Shown here: one piece after another, positions 7,371 to 14,153 of the stretch
Layout: each line of letters begins with the position of its first letter
Position numbering within the stretch: position 1 is the first letter of the stretch
Assembly: GCA_903889785.1 (NCBI GenBank)
Contig: CAISYT010000024.1
Location: forward strand, 1-17,258
Reading direction: 5' to 3'
Length of the DNA: 17,258 nt
DNA from: an uncultured Caulobacterales bacterium
GTDB taxonomy: Bacteria; Pseudomonadota; Alphaproteobacteria; Caulobacterales; Caulobacteraceae
Program-made: the position numbers and the translations under genes
Notes under the pieces: model-generated
Database searches by the model: none
What the model was told of the DNA's origin: nothing
Seen by the model: only the letters and a program-made list of their open reading frames with translations

Positions 7371-9442
7371 TAAGACTTACGCAGCCGGAACATGATGAAC
7401 GGCTCCATCTCGGCCGAACGTTCTTCGGTAAGGCTGATGATCCCGTTTGAACGGGCCCCGCTGTAGATCACCCGCTCACGGCGGCGCTCACGCAGGAAGA
7501 TGTTCTCAAACAGCTGCACTGAGGCGAGGAAGGTCGGATTTGGTCGCCAGTTGTACTGGATGTTGACGTAATTAGGCGTGGTGTAGTCGAATCGGGTCTC
7601 ATTGCTACGGTACTGCCGCACCTTGTTGCCTAGCTGCATTGTCGTGATGACTAAGGTGGATTTCAGCCGCGGCAAATCCTGAGTCAGATTGAACTGACCT
7701 TCCCAGGGATTGAGACTTGAGAATGGTCGCTCAAGATGTGTGGTCGGATCAGTAACCCGAGACCGCCGCCAAGTATAGCTGCCCCGCAATGACAGGCCCT
7801 TGAGGCCGATGTTGTCGAACGGCAACGCCAGGGTGGCGTTCATTTCGTCCTTGGTCCCTTTGCCAAGGTTGCCCGGCGCGTCGAACACGTTCGCGCCTGA
7901 GAAGATCGGGGTCACATCGACCACGGCCTCAACGGCACTGTGGGTTGCGGTGAGCACCAGGGCACCCTTGTCCCAGAACCGCTGTTCCCAGGCGATCTCG
8001 CTCACCCACGCCCGTTCGGGTTGGAGGTTTGAGTTGCCGACGTTTAGAACTCCGGCGGAGAGGTCTCCAGAGACGGCGAAGTCTTCGAAATTCAGTTGGC
8101 CGACGGTCCGCTCGATTCGCGCGCGTAGCTGGACGGCCTTGGAGAGCCCGAAGCTAAGCACCATGCGCGGCTTGGGGAAGGTGAGGGTCCTTTCTTTCGA
8201 AACGTCACCGCTCTGGGTGATGGTCGAGGTCTCTATGCGAACCCCGGCTTCTATCGAGAGTTGTGGGGTCGCCTTGGCGACGGCGTTGACGAAGCCTTCG
8301 GCACGCCTCTCCGCGATCCGCACATTGGCAGAGGGCAGGATCACGGCGATGCCGCCAGTGGCCAGGCTATTCTTCACATCCAGAGTGTTGATGGCAATCT
8401 CGCCGCCCGTCTCAAGGGTTACACTCGAAAACACGCGGCGCATCGTGCCGCGGACTATGGATTCGCCGCCATCGGTGGTCTTGGTCGAACGGGTAGCGAC
8501 GCCGGGACGGGTCTGCACCGAGACCAAGTCGCTGGCTTTGTAGGTGTAGAGGCCGATCAGGCGGCCGGTCAGGCCGAAAGCCAGGGGGCGCTGGTAGTCG
8601 CCGCCGATCTCGGCCTTGTCGGCGGTCACGTCATTGACGACCTTTTCGGTACTGCGCACCCCAAGGTTATTGATCAGGTCGGCGTATTCCGTCCGGGGCG
8701 TCTCGGCCCGCTCGGCACCGACGTTCAGGCGGAAGGTGTGGTATTCAGCAGCCGCATTGGCCGAGTAGATCCGGCTGTCGATATTGGCGTGGAAAGGACC
8801 GCTTGCCACCAGATCGCCGCGGCCGTTACGGCGGATAAAGTTGCCGTTACCGCTGTCGCCCTGCTGTTTCTCGAACCGGGCGTTGACCGAGCCGTTCAGG
8901 CGCAGGTCGCCTATCCGGGTCGTGGCGTCCATGCGGGGCGAGGCGCCAAAAGGATGGTCGTTGTAGAGTTTTCCCATATATTCGAACGTCAGATTAGTTT
9001 CCGCGCCATTCTTACGGATCACATTGGCCACCACCGCTTGGCCCTGCATGTCGATGCCGGGTGCTCCGCCGCGAATGAGGTCAATGCGTTCTACCTGGCT
9101 GGGCAGCATACGCCGCAAGGCCTCGTCCACGGAGATAGACTTAGACGACGGCCGCGCACCGTCGATCAGCACATTGCCGGCCGCGCCGCCAAAGCCGCGC
9201 ACGTCGTCGCCGCGGCTGGAATTGAACCCTGGGATCCGGTTGACCATTTCGGATGCCGTGGTCGGCCGGTACTCATCGAAGAAAGACGGCGGATAGCTTA
9301 TCACGCCGTTGGTCGCGGGAGCCGCCTCAGCCAGGCCTGGCGGGGTGGGCTCTGCTGCGCTTTGGGCGAACGCTTCACCACCGCCGATTCCAACGAGCAA
9401 GCAGCTAAGTCCCAGCGCGCGATATGTTTTGGCATTCATCAT
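7367..9442 (-). CDS. TonB-dependent receptor (plug plus beta-barrel), substrate unknown
   Basis: An outer-membrane protein of 691 residues. It starts with a signal peptide (MMNAKTYRALGLSCLLVGIG, cleavage after AFA at about residue 26) and a short Pro/Ala linker, then a plug domain at about 48-145: SEMVNRIPGF, VRGFGGAAGNVLIDGARPSS, QVERIDLIRGGAPGIDMQGQ, VVANVIRK. The remaining 540 or so residues alternate polar and hydrophobic residues as in a barrel and end in an aromatic residue (FRLRKSY). NGVISYP near residue 45 may be the TonB box, but it is not canonical. The tandem ATGs at 9442 and 9439 best fit the signal peptide; an earlier GTG- or TTG-type start to 9526 is possible. No neighbouring regulator, ExbB/D or siderophore gene hints at a ligand. 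Outer-membrane porin-like uptake is a family inference. Confidence 0.92.
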   Translation of the reverse strand: MMNAKTYRALGLSCLLVGIGGGEAFAQSAAEPTPPGLAEAAPATNGVISYPPSFFDEYRPTTASEMVNRIPGFNSSRGDDVRGFGGAAGNVLIDGARPSSKSISVDEALRRMLPSQVERIDLIRGGAPGIDMQGQAVVANVIRKNGAETNLTFEYMGKLYNDHPFGASPRMDATTRIGDLRLNGSVNARFEKQQGDSGNGNFIRRNGRGDLVASGPFHANIDSRIYSANAAAEYHTFRLNVGAERAETPRTEYADLINNLGVRSTEKVVNDVTADKAEIGGDYQRPLAFGLTGRLIGLYTYKASDLVSVQTRPGVATRSTKTTDGGESIVRGTMRRVFSSVTLETGGEIAINTLDVKNSLATGGIAVILPSANVRIAERRAEGFVNAVAKATPQLSIEAGVRIETSTITQSGDVSKERTLTFPKPRMVLSFGLSKAVQLRARIERTVGQLNFEDFAVSGDLSAGVLNVGNSNLQPERAWVSEIAWEQRFWDKGALVLTATHSAVEAVVDVTPIFSGANVFDAPGNLGKGTKDEMNATLALPFDNIGLKGLSLRGSYTWRRSRVTDPTTHLERPFSSLNPWEGQFNLTQDLPRLKSTLVITTMQLGNKVRQYRSNETRFDYTTPNYVNIQYNWRPNPTFLASVQLFENIFLRERRRERVIYSGARSNGIISLTEERSAEMEPFIMFRLRKSY

Positions 9443-9544
9443 TAAAACATGCCCACAGCTCAATCTTACCGCAAGCTTGCTGATAAATCGCCTGAATTTG
9501 TGACGCGAAAGCGCCGGCAGAGGCAATCCCGCATGTTTCGGCCT

Positions 9545-10507
9545 CTAAGCGAGGCTGGGTTCGATTGTTTTGCAGGCGGCGATCAGGCCCTGCACCGACT
9601 CCACAGATTTGGCGAACATATCTTTTTCGCTATCGTCCATCGGGAATTCCACCACGCGCTCGACGCCGCCGGCACCGATCACGGCGGGCACACCAACGTA
9701 AAGGCCGTTCAGGCCGTATTGGCCGGTCAGGTGTGCCGCCACCGGCAGCACGCGCTTTTTGTCCTTCAGGTAGGACTTGGCCATGGCGATGGCGCTTTCG
9801 GCAGGGGCGTAGAAGGCCGAGCCGGTCTTCAGCAGGGCAACGATCTCGCCGCCACCGCCGCGGGTGCGCTTGACGATGCCGTCCAGCTCATCCTGGCTCA
9901 TTGCGCCCTGTTCGACCAGGATCGGCAGTGGCAGACCGCCAACCGTGGAATAGCGGACCATCGGCACCATGTCGTCGCCGTGGCCACCCAGGGTCCAGGC
10001 GTGAACGTCTTCCACCGAGACGCCAAGCTTTTCGGCCAGGAACCAGCGGAAGCGTGCGCTGTCGAGCACGCCCGCCATACCCACCACCTTGTTGTGCGGC
10101 AGGCCGGAGAATTCGCGCAGGGCCCAGACCATGGCGTCGAGCGGGTTGGTGATGCAGATCACGAATGCGTTAGGGGCATGGGCCTTGATGCCTTCGCCGA
10201 CTGACTTCATGACCTTGAGGTTGATACCCAGCAGATCATCGCGGCTCATACCGGCCTTACGCGGCACACCAGCGGTAACGATGCAGACGTCTGCACCGGC
10301 GATGTCGGCGTAGTCATTAGCGCCCTTCAGCAGGCTGTCCTTGCCAAACACCGGAGAGGCTTCGGCGATGTCCAGAGCCTTGCCTTGCGGCACGCCTTCG
10401 GCGATGTCGAACAGGATCACATCGCCCAGTTCTTCGCGGGCGGCTACGTGAGCCAGGGTGCCGCCGATAGCGCCAGCGCCGATGAGGGCGATTTTCGCTC
10501 GAGCCAT
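9545..10507 (-). CDS. mdh: Malate dehydrogenase (NAD-dependent, LDH-like type)
   Basis: Oxidises malate to oxaloacetate with NAD in the TCA cycle. The 320-residue length is standard for the alphaproteobacterial LDH-like MDH. The Rossmann motif IGAGAIGGTLAH is at about 8-19 and the acidic residue in ILFDIAEG selects NAD. The substrate loop GVPRKAGMSRDDLLGIN carries the two arginines, ITNPLDAMVW and GVLDSARFRWFLA follow, and LGGHGDDMVP contains the catalytic His. The start MARAKIALIGAG at 10507 is canonical. It is transcribed away from sucCDA, unlike the common alphaproteobacterial mdh-suc operon. The 77-nt region to the divergent HIT gene holds its promoter; an inverted repeat GGGCCG/CGGCCC (10543-10566) lies in it. 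I see no strong terminator before the TonB-receptor gene 102 nt downstream. Confidence 0.98.
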   Translation of the reverse strand: MARAKIALIGAGAIGGTLAHVAAREELGDVILFDIAEGVPQGKALDIAEASPVFGKDSLLKGANDYADIAGADVCIVTAGVPRKAGMSRDDLLGINLKVMKSVGEGIKAHAPNAFVICITNPLDAMVWALREFSGLPHNKVVGMAGVLDSARFRWFLAEKLGVSVEDVHAWTLGGHGDDMVPMVRYSTVGGLPLPILVEQGAMSQDELDGIVKRTRGGGGEIVALLKTGSAFYAPAESAIAMAKSYLKDKKRVLPVAAHLTGQYGLNGLYVGVPAVIGAGGVERVVEFPMDDSEKDMFAKSVESVQGLIAACKTIEPSLA

Positions 10508-10584
10508 TGTATTCTCGCTTGTGTCTGGAAGCTTTAGAGTTGGGGCCGTCTAGACCCGTGCGGCCCAGCCTGCAAGAGAGGGGC

Positions 10585-11019
10585 ATGGAAGATTTCGGCT
10601 TTATCCTCGATCCTGCCTTCGAAGCCACCTCGGTGAGCGTCGGAAAGCTGCCGCTTTGCGAGGTTTGCCTACAGGCCGACGCGCGTTGGCCTTGGCTGGT
10701 TCTCATCCCGCAAAAGCTTGGTTTGCGGGAGATCGAAGATCTCAATGTGGTCCAGCGCGGCCAGCTGATCGAGGAGGCTGTGGCCGCTGGCGCTGCCGTA
10801 CGCGCTGTGGGTGGAGTCCTGGGCCTGCCGGTCGAAAAATTGAATCTGGGGGCGCTGGGCAATGTGACGCCTCAGCTACACCTGCATCTGGTCGGGCGTC
10901 GCGCGGGCGATCCAGCTTGGCCGGGCCCCGTCTGGGGGGTCGGAGCGGCCCAGGCCTATCCGGTGGAAACGCTCGCCCAGGCCGTGGTTGCGGCGCGGTC
11001 AGCGCTCAATATCTGTTAA
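10585..11019 (+). CDS. HIT (histidine triad) domain protein
   Basis: A 144-residue HIT-superfamily protein, probably a nucleotide hydrolase or transferase. Fold landmarks are PLCEVCLQADARWPWLVLIPQ (strands of the HIT core), NLGALGNVTPQLHLHLVGRR (about 87-106) and the C-terminal DPAWPGPVWG. In the catalytic string the usual H-x-H-x-H reads Q97-L-H99-L-H101, so the first His is Gln while the central nucleophile pair is kept; other HIT branches also vary here, so loss of activity cannot be assumed. The start at ATG 10585 is preceded by AGAGAGGGG and removes an unlikely 26-residue extension. It is divergent from mdh. Its stop codon lies in the T-tract of the terminator serving the gene on the other strand. 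The substrate is unknown. Confidence 0.85.
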   Translation: MEDFGFILDPAFEATSVSVGKLPLCEVCLQADARWPWLVLIPQKLGLREIEDLNVVQRGQLIEEAVAAGAAVRAVGGVLGLPVEKLNLGALGNVTPQLHLHLVGRRAGDPAWPGPVWGVGAAQAYPVETLAQAVVAARSALNIC

Positions 11020-11053
11020 AAATGCCAGCGTCGGTCTCATGCCGACCCGCTGG
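11016..11053 (-). terminator. Intrinsic terminator of the Lys-rich exported-protein gene
   Basis: On the minus strand CCAGCG (11053-11048) and TCGG pair with CCGA and CGCTGG (down to 11025), giving 10 bp with a two-base bulge and a 7-nt loop. It is followed by CATTTTTAAC. The position fits a gene whose stop is at 11082. The T-tract overlaps the TAA of the converging HIT gene. Confidence 0.7.
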
Positions 11054-11081
11054 GATTCAGGCCGTGTATCCGTGACGGTCG

Positions 11082-11906
11082 CTATCTCGTCTTCTTCGTC
11101 GCGACTTTTTTCGTCGCCTTTTTAGGGCGGGCTATTTTCGATCCGCCCGTCTTGGCCCTACTCTTTTTGACCTTGGCCTTCCGGGCCGACTTGCTGCGGA
11201 CAGCCTTACCCTTGGCCTTGCGAACCGGCGCGGCGCGGGTGTTGTCGTTGTGATAGGGCGAGACCACGCCTGACCCCGGGTTGCGCAGTGGCGCGACGTT
11301 CAGCAGCGGCTCGCTGCGGACCATCTGCACCGCTGTGGTGAGGCCGCCCTGCGTTAGCTGACCGGCCCAGTTTCCGTCGGTCTGCTGGATGAGGCTGACC
11401 GAGGTGGATTCGATTCCACCCTTGGGATAGAACGAGGCCTGCAGCAGCGCGCCAGAGCGCTGCACATCGGCGATCAACCCAGTGCTACTGAGCCCGTCGC
11501 CGCGACGCAGGTCGCGCCAAGCACCCTCCAGATTGGCAGAGGGTTTGGGGGAATCGACAAACTGGAAGGTATAGAGGGCCACCTTATCTGCCGTGGCCTG
11601 CAGAGACCATGCGCCGTCCATTGGGCCCTGTAGGCTTTGGGCGGCAGCGGCACCGCCCAAGATACGGGCATCCAGCTGTTGGCTGGTCAGACCGGGTACT
11701 GCCAACTGCGGCGGGGCGTCGTCTTCATCGGTAGATTGATCGAGCAGGTCGTCGATGCTGGTCGGGGTGGACTGGGCACTGGCAGGCGACATGGCCGGGG
11801 GCGAACCGATCGGTTGCAGGGGTCGGGCCGGGCTCTGGGCGTGCGCGACCCCGGCCACCAGCAGCGCGGCGGCGATCAGGGCGGCATGGGATAAGCGAAC
11901 GACCAT
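11082..11906 (-). CDS. Exported protein of unknown function with lysine-rich C-terminal tail
   Basis: I do not recognise a family. From ATG 11906 the protein has 274 residues in four parts. A signal peptide is followed by AHA-QS cleavage after about residue 23. A Pro/Ser/Ala-rich linker with an acidic patch (DQSTDEDDAPP) runs from about 24 to 70. A globular region (about 90-200) contains DGAWSLQATADKVALYTFQF, LEGAWRDLRRG and a repeated-looking beta pattern up to AVQMVRSEP. The last 50 residues hold 22 Lys/Arg and no acidic residue, in runs such as KKATKKVATKK, like histone H1 or Hc1-type tails. With an export signal the tail is more likely to bind cell-wall polymers, envelope lipids or extracellular DNA than the chromosome; that is inference. 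The open frame extends upstream to 12122, but that part overlaps the LytTR gene and lacks a credible start. It ends at a strong terminator. Confidence 0.7.
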   Translation of the reverse strand: MVVRLSHAALIAAALLVAGVAHAQSPARPLQPIGSPPAMSPASAQSTPTSIDDLLDQSTDEDDAPPQLAVPGLTSQQLDARILGGAAAAQSLQGPMDGAWSLQATADKVALYTFQFVDSPKPSANLEGAWRDLRRGDGLSSTGLIADVQRSGALLQASFYPKGGIESTSVSLIQQTDGNWAGQLTQGGLTTAVQMVRSEPLLNVAPLRNPGSGVVSPYHNDNTRAAPVRKAKGKAVRSKSARKAKVKKSRAKTGGSKIARPKKATKKVATKKTR

Positions 11907-11989
11907 GCGCCCTCTTACCCCGGTGTTTGCGGCCATAGAAGGGCCTGCATTCGCGCCGTTTTGGATCGAACGCCCGTCCAAGCCAGCCT

Positions 11990-12772
11990 CTAGAACCAAC
12001 CCTGTTGCCGCAGAACCGTGGCCTGGGTCCGGCTGACCGGCGCCATGATTCCGCCCTTGAGGGTTAGGGTGGCGCGGCCATCGCGGCGCTTGACGCTCTG
12101 CACCGCCTGCCGCGCGACCCACCAGGAACGGTGGGTCTGGGCACCTTTCATTGCGCTCAACTCACCGATAGCGTCGGCCAGGCGCAGCAGGATCAGGTCC
12201 GACCCCTTATCGGTATGGACGCGCAGCTAATGATCCTGTGCTTCGACCGCATACAGCACAGAGTCGCGCAGACACGGCGTGAGGCGGTCGAGGAACGGCG
12301 TGTTCAGGTGCGGCTTAGGGGCTGACCTTACTGCAGGGGCGACCAGGATCAGCCGATTCAGGGCGGTCATCACCAGGCTGATCAGCAGCACTGATCCATA
12401 AAGCGCCGGCCATTCCCCGGCACTCAGTGTGATACTGAAGGTGAGTCGACCCCAGACCCATATCATCGCTGTTGTTGGCGCGCTCATCAGGAGGGCGATC
12501 GTCAGGATCTGTGGCCAGACGCGGTCGTATAGCGACCTCCAGCGCAGCACCATTTGGGTTGTGGCCCATCCGATCACCCCGCCGCCAACCATCGCGACGA
12601 TCCAGTAGCCCAGCCGCAGCGCGATTGGCGCATCGCCGGTGCCGAGCGGTCCGATCAGCGCCAGAAAGGCGCCGGCCGCGACGCAGATCAGGGTGATCCG
12701 CGGCAGGGTGATCGCTGCGGCTGGCGAAGCGTGAAGGGCATTGGGCGTCGATTCACGCAGAGGATCGGTCAA
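11990..12772 (-). pseudogene. Membrane-anchored LytTR-family transcriptional regulator, interrupted by an in-frame amber codon
   Basis: Codons 1-181 encode an N-terminal tail and four membrane helices (about 23-41, 55-73, 88-108, 122-144), then the first strand of a LytTR DNA-binding domain ending LYAVEAQDH. Codon 182 is TAG (12229-12227). Reading on in the same frame, without any indel, gives 78 residues that complete the domain: LRVHTDKGSDLILLRLADAI, then QTHRSWWVARQAV, then GRATLTLKGG, MAPVSRTQATVLRQQGWF and TAG at 11992-11990. The family motif at the break is DHYLRV, so the amber replaces the conserved Tyr (TAC or TAT to TAG, one base). The intact gene would be 260 codons. The start is a TTG at 12772 without a clear ribosome binding site. 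It is divergent from a DUF2306 gene, a typical pairing. Either a recent pseudogene, a sequencing error, or readthrough. Confidence 0.8.
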
Positions 12773-12816
12773 GTCACGTATCCGAGGTTTCGGCAGCGGA
12801 AGGGCTCCGCTGACTT
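12771..12816. promoter_or_regulatory. Nested inverted repeats in the LytTR / DUF2306 divergent region
   Basis: CAGCGGA (12794-12800) and TCCGCTG (12806-12812) form a 7-bp inverted repeat with a 5-nt centre. AAGTCA (12771-12776) and TGACTT (12811-12816) form an outer pair. They sit in the 86-nt promoter region shared by the regulator and its divergent partner, where an autoregulatory operator would be expected. Binding by the LytTR protein is inferred from position only; LytTR proteins usually bind direct repeats. Confidence 0.35.
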
Positions 12817-12858
12817 GGCGATCTCGACCTCGCCTGACAACCCGCCGGGACGCCCGCC

Positions 12859-13377
12859 ATGAAAATACCCAACACCACCAACACGACGTTTCGCCTTGTC
12901 ATCCTGCCAGCCATCGCCCTCAATCTCGCGGTGCTTTGGCTGACCCGTGATCAGCTCGCCGGGTTTGCCCGCGCCCATCTGCATGCGCCAGACTGGGCGC
13001 TGGTGGCGCGGCAGAGCTGGACGATTCAGCTGCACCTCTATGCGGCGCTCAGTGCCTTTTTGATCGCGCTGTTCATGTTGTCAGGCGCCAAGGGCACGCG
13101 GGTTCACCGCACGCTCGGCTGGGCCTGGGTAATTTTGATGATGACCACGGCGGTGTCATCCTTCTTCGTCCGCACCCTCAACCCGGGACATATGAGTTGG
13201 ATTCATCTGCTGCCGGGATGGGTTGCCTTCGCGACCCCGCTTGGGGTCTGGGCTGCCCGCACCCATCGGGTCAGGCTGCATCGGCATATGATGACCGGTT
13301 TGGTCGTCGGCGGCCTGTTCATCGCCGGCGCCTTTACCTTCGTTCCCGGCCGCTTGATGTGGCGGGTCTTCTTCTAG
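12859..13377 (+). CDS. DUF2306 family membrane protein
   Basis: A 172-residue protein with about five membrane helices (near 13-31, 53-75, 87-107, 118-135 and 147-165). The family signature covers most of it: QLHLYAALSAFLIALFMLSG, KGTRVHRTLGWAWVILMM, SFFVRTLNPGHMSWIHLLPG and RLHRHMMTGLVVGGLF. Conserved histidines lie in or next to helices (HLY, HRTLGW, HLLP, HRHMM), reminiscent of cytochrome b561-like or haem-binding membrane proteins, but no function is established. ATG 12859 is the natural start; the ribosome binding site is weak. It is divergent from the LytTR gene, which may regulate it. If that regulator is dead, control of this gene may be altered. Confidence 0.87.
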   Translation: MKIPNTTNTTFRLVILPAIALNLAVLWLTRDQLAGFARAHLHAPDWALVARQSWTIQLHLYAALSAFLIALFMLSGAKGTRVHRTLGWAWVILMMTTAVSSFFVRTLNPGHMSWIHLLPGWVAFATPLGVWAARTHRVRLHRHMMTGLVVGGLFIAGAFTFVPGRLMWRVFF

Positions 13378-13390
13378 CAGGGTGCGTGGA

Positions 13391-13786
13391 TCACACCCGA
13401 ATGATCGTATCGCTGTAGGCGGCGAGGCGCGCGTCACGGGTTAGCAGGCGTAGGGGCTCGGCTTGGGCCTGAGCGGCCAGCAAGCGATCGAACGGATCGG
13501 CGTGCAACATGGGCAGGGTCTCGGCCAGCAGCACATGGGCTGGGGTGAGGTCCAGCATGTCGTAGCCGGCGCGTCGGAAAAGGTTGGCGGCCCGCGCTGC
13601 GCCGATAGGCACACGCGCCGCGCCCTCTGGGGCCAAGCTGTGCTTGAGCGAAATTTCCCACAGCGACACCACGCTGACGAACACTGTGTTGGCTGGGTTT
13701 TCGATCAGGTCGTGCGCCTGAGGTGTCAGCTTTTCCGGATCGGCCAGGGCGAACAGCGCCACCTGGGTGTCGAGCAACAGCCTCAT
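13391..13786 (-). CDS. PIN-domain toxin of a type II toxin-antitoxin pair (VapC-like)
   Basis: A 131-residue PIN-domain ribonuclease that would cut RNA (tRNA or rRNA in known VapCs) using a metal-binding acidic cluster. Visible candidates are Asp6 in MRLLLDTQVALFAL, Glu44 in SLWEISLK, Asp97 and Asp100 in HADPFDRLLAAQA, and Asp118 in LLTRDARLAAY. The second half of the first motif reads DTQ where many relatives have DTH; the acidic residues are all kept, so it looks intact. It follows the antitoxin gene with an ATGA overlap, so toxin synthesis is coupled to the antitoxin. It converges with the DUF2306 gene, only 13 nt apart. The subfamily is the one usually paired with Phd/YefM antitoxins, as here. 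Confidence 0.92.
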   Translation of the reverse strand: MRLLLDTQVALFALADPEKLTPQAHDLIENPANTVFVSVVSLWEISLKHSLAPEGAARVPIGAARAANLFRRAGYDMLDLTPAHVLLAETLPMLHADPFDRLLAAQAQAEPLRLLTRDARLAAYSDTIIRV

Positions 13787-14031
13787 GGGCGGCGACCGCC
13801 GAGCATCACGGCGATGACGTCGCTTTCGGCGTCCAGATCGTCAGGGACCGAGAACTGGCCCTCGGCCACCCCGATGCGACGCCCCGGCGCGCGATGATGC
13901 ATCGGAACGAGCCGGGCCGCGGGTTTGCCGTTGCGGGCGATGATGATTTCCGCCTCCGCGCCATTTTCAACCAGCTCAACCAGTTTCGAGAGCTGACTCT
14001 TGGCCTCGAACATATTGATCGTCGTCATCAT
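13783..14031 (-). CDS. Phd/YefM-family antitoxin
   Basis: An 82-residue antitoxin. The N-terminal half is the DNA-binding Phd/YefM fold: MFEAKSQLSKLVELVENGAE, then IIIARNGKPAARLVPM. The remainder (about 46-82) is polar and probably unfolded until it wraps the PIN toxin encoded immediately downstream. Two ATGs in a row (14031 and 14028) can start it. There is no Shine-Dalgarno-like sequence, and the region just upstream is filled by tandem repeats, so the leader is short or absent. Phd/YefM proteins repress their own promoters by binding repeats of this kind, with conditional cooperativity by the toxin. The cassette sits at the edge of the suc operon promoter. Confidence 0.92.
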   Translation of the reverse strand: MMTTINMFEAKSQLSKLVELVENGAEAEIIIARNGKPAARLVPMHHRAPGRRIGVAEGQFSVPDDLDAESDVIAVMLGGRRP

Positions 14032-14035
14032 ATTT

Positions 14036-14061
14036 TCTAGCTAAGTCTAGCTAAGACTAAC
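14036..14061 (-). promoter_or_regulatory. Tandem repeat operator/promoter of the toxin-antitoxin pair
   Basis: Two exact head-to-tail copies of TCTAGCTAAG (14036-14045 and 14046-14055) are followed by ACTAACTT. The second copy with its flank also makes the inverted repeat AGTCT-agcta-AGACT (14045-14059). The AT-rich block lies 5 to 30 nt upstream of the antitoxin start, where its promoter must be. It is the expected binding site for the Phd/YefM repressor; the assignment is by position and symmetry. Confidence 0.6.
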
Positions 14062-14075
14062 TTGACGCTTTTCCG

Positions 14076-14115
14076 GGCGCAAGCGGTTGCGCCGCTCCAT
14101 CGCGACTCCTATAAG
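14076..14115 (+). promoter_or_regulatory. sucC promoter with overlapping inverted repeat
   Basis: TTGCGC (14087-14092) and TATAAG (14110-14115) are separated by 17 nt, a good sigma-70-type promoter placing transcription start near 14122, about 30 nt before sucC. A perfect inverted repeat GGCGCAA-gcgg-TTGCGCC (14076-14093) covers the -35 box completely, so a protein bound there would block the promoter. The nature of the regulator is unknown. Confidence 0.55.
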
Positions 14116-14153
14116 GTGCCGAACCGATGCGGGAACGCGGGAAAAGGCGAACG

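Noticed and set aside
8261..9445. Long plus-strand open frame opposite the TonB-dependent receptor
   Set aside because: Antisense to a complete receptor with plug motifs; the translation has no recognisable domain.
9443..9544. AGAGGC/GCCTCT hairpin after mdh as a terminator
   Set aside because: Only 6 bp with a 16-nt loop and no T-tract.
9449..10204. Plus-strand open frame of about 250 codons opposite mdh
   Set aside because: Mirror of mdh codons; His/Gly-rich translation without motifs.
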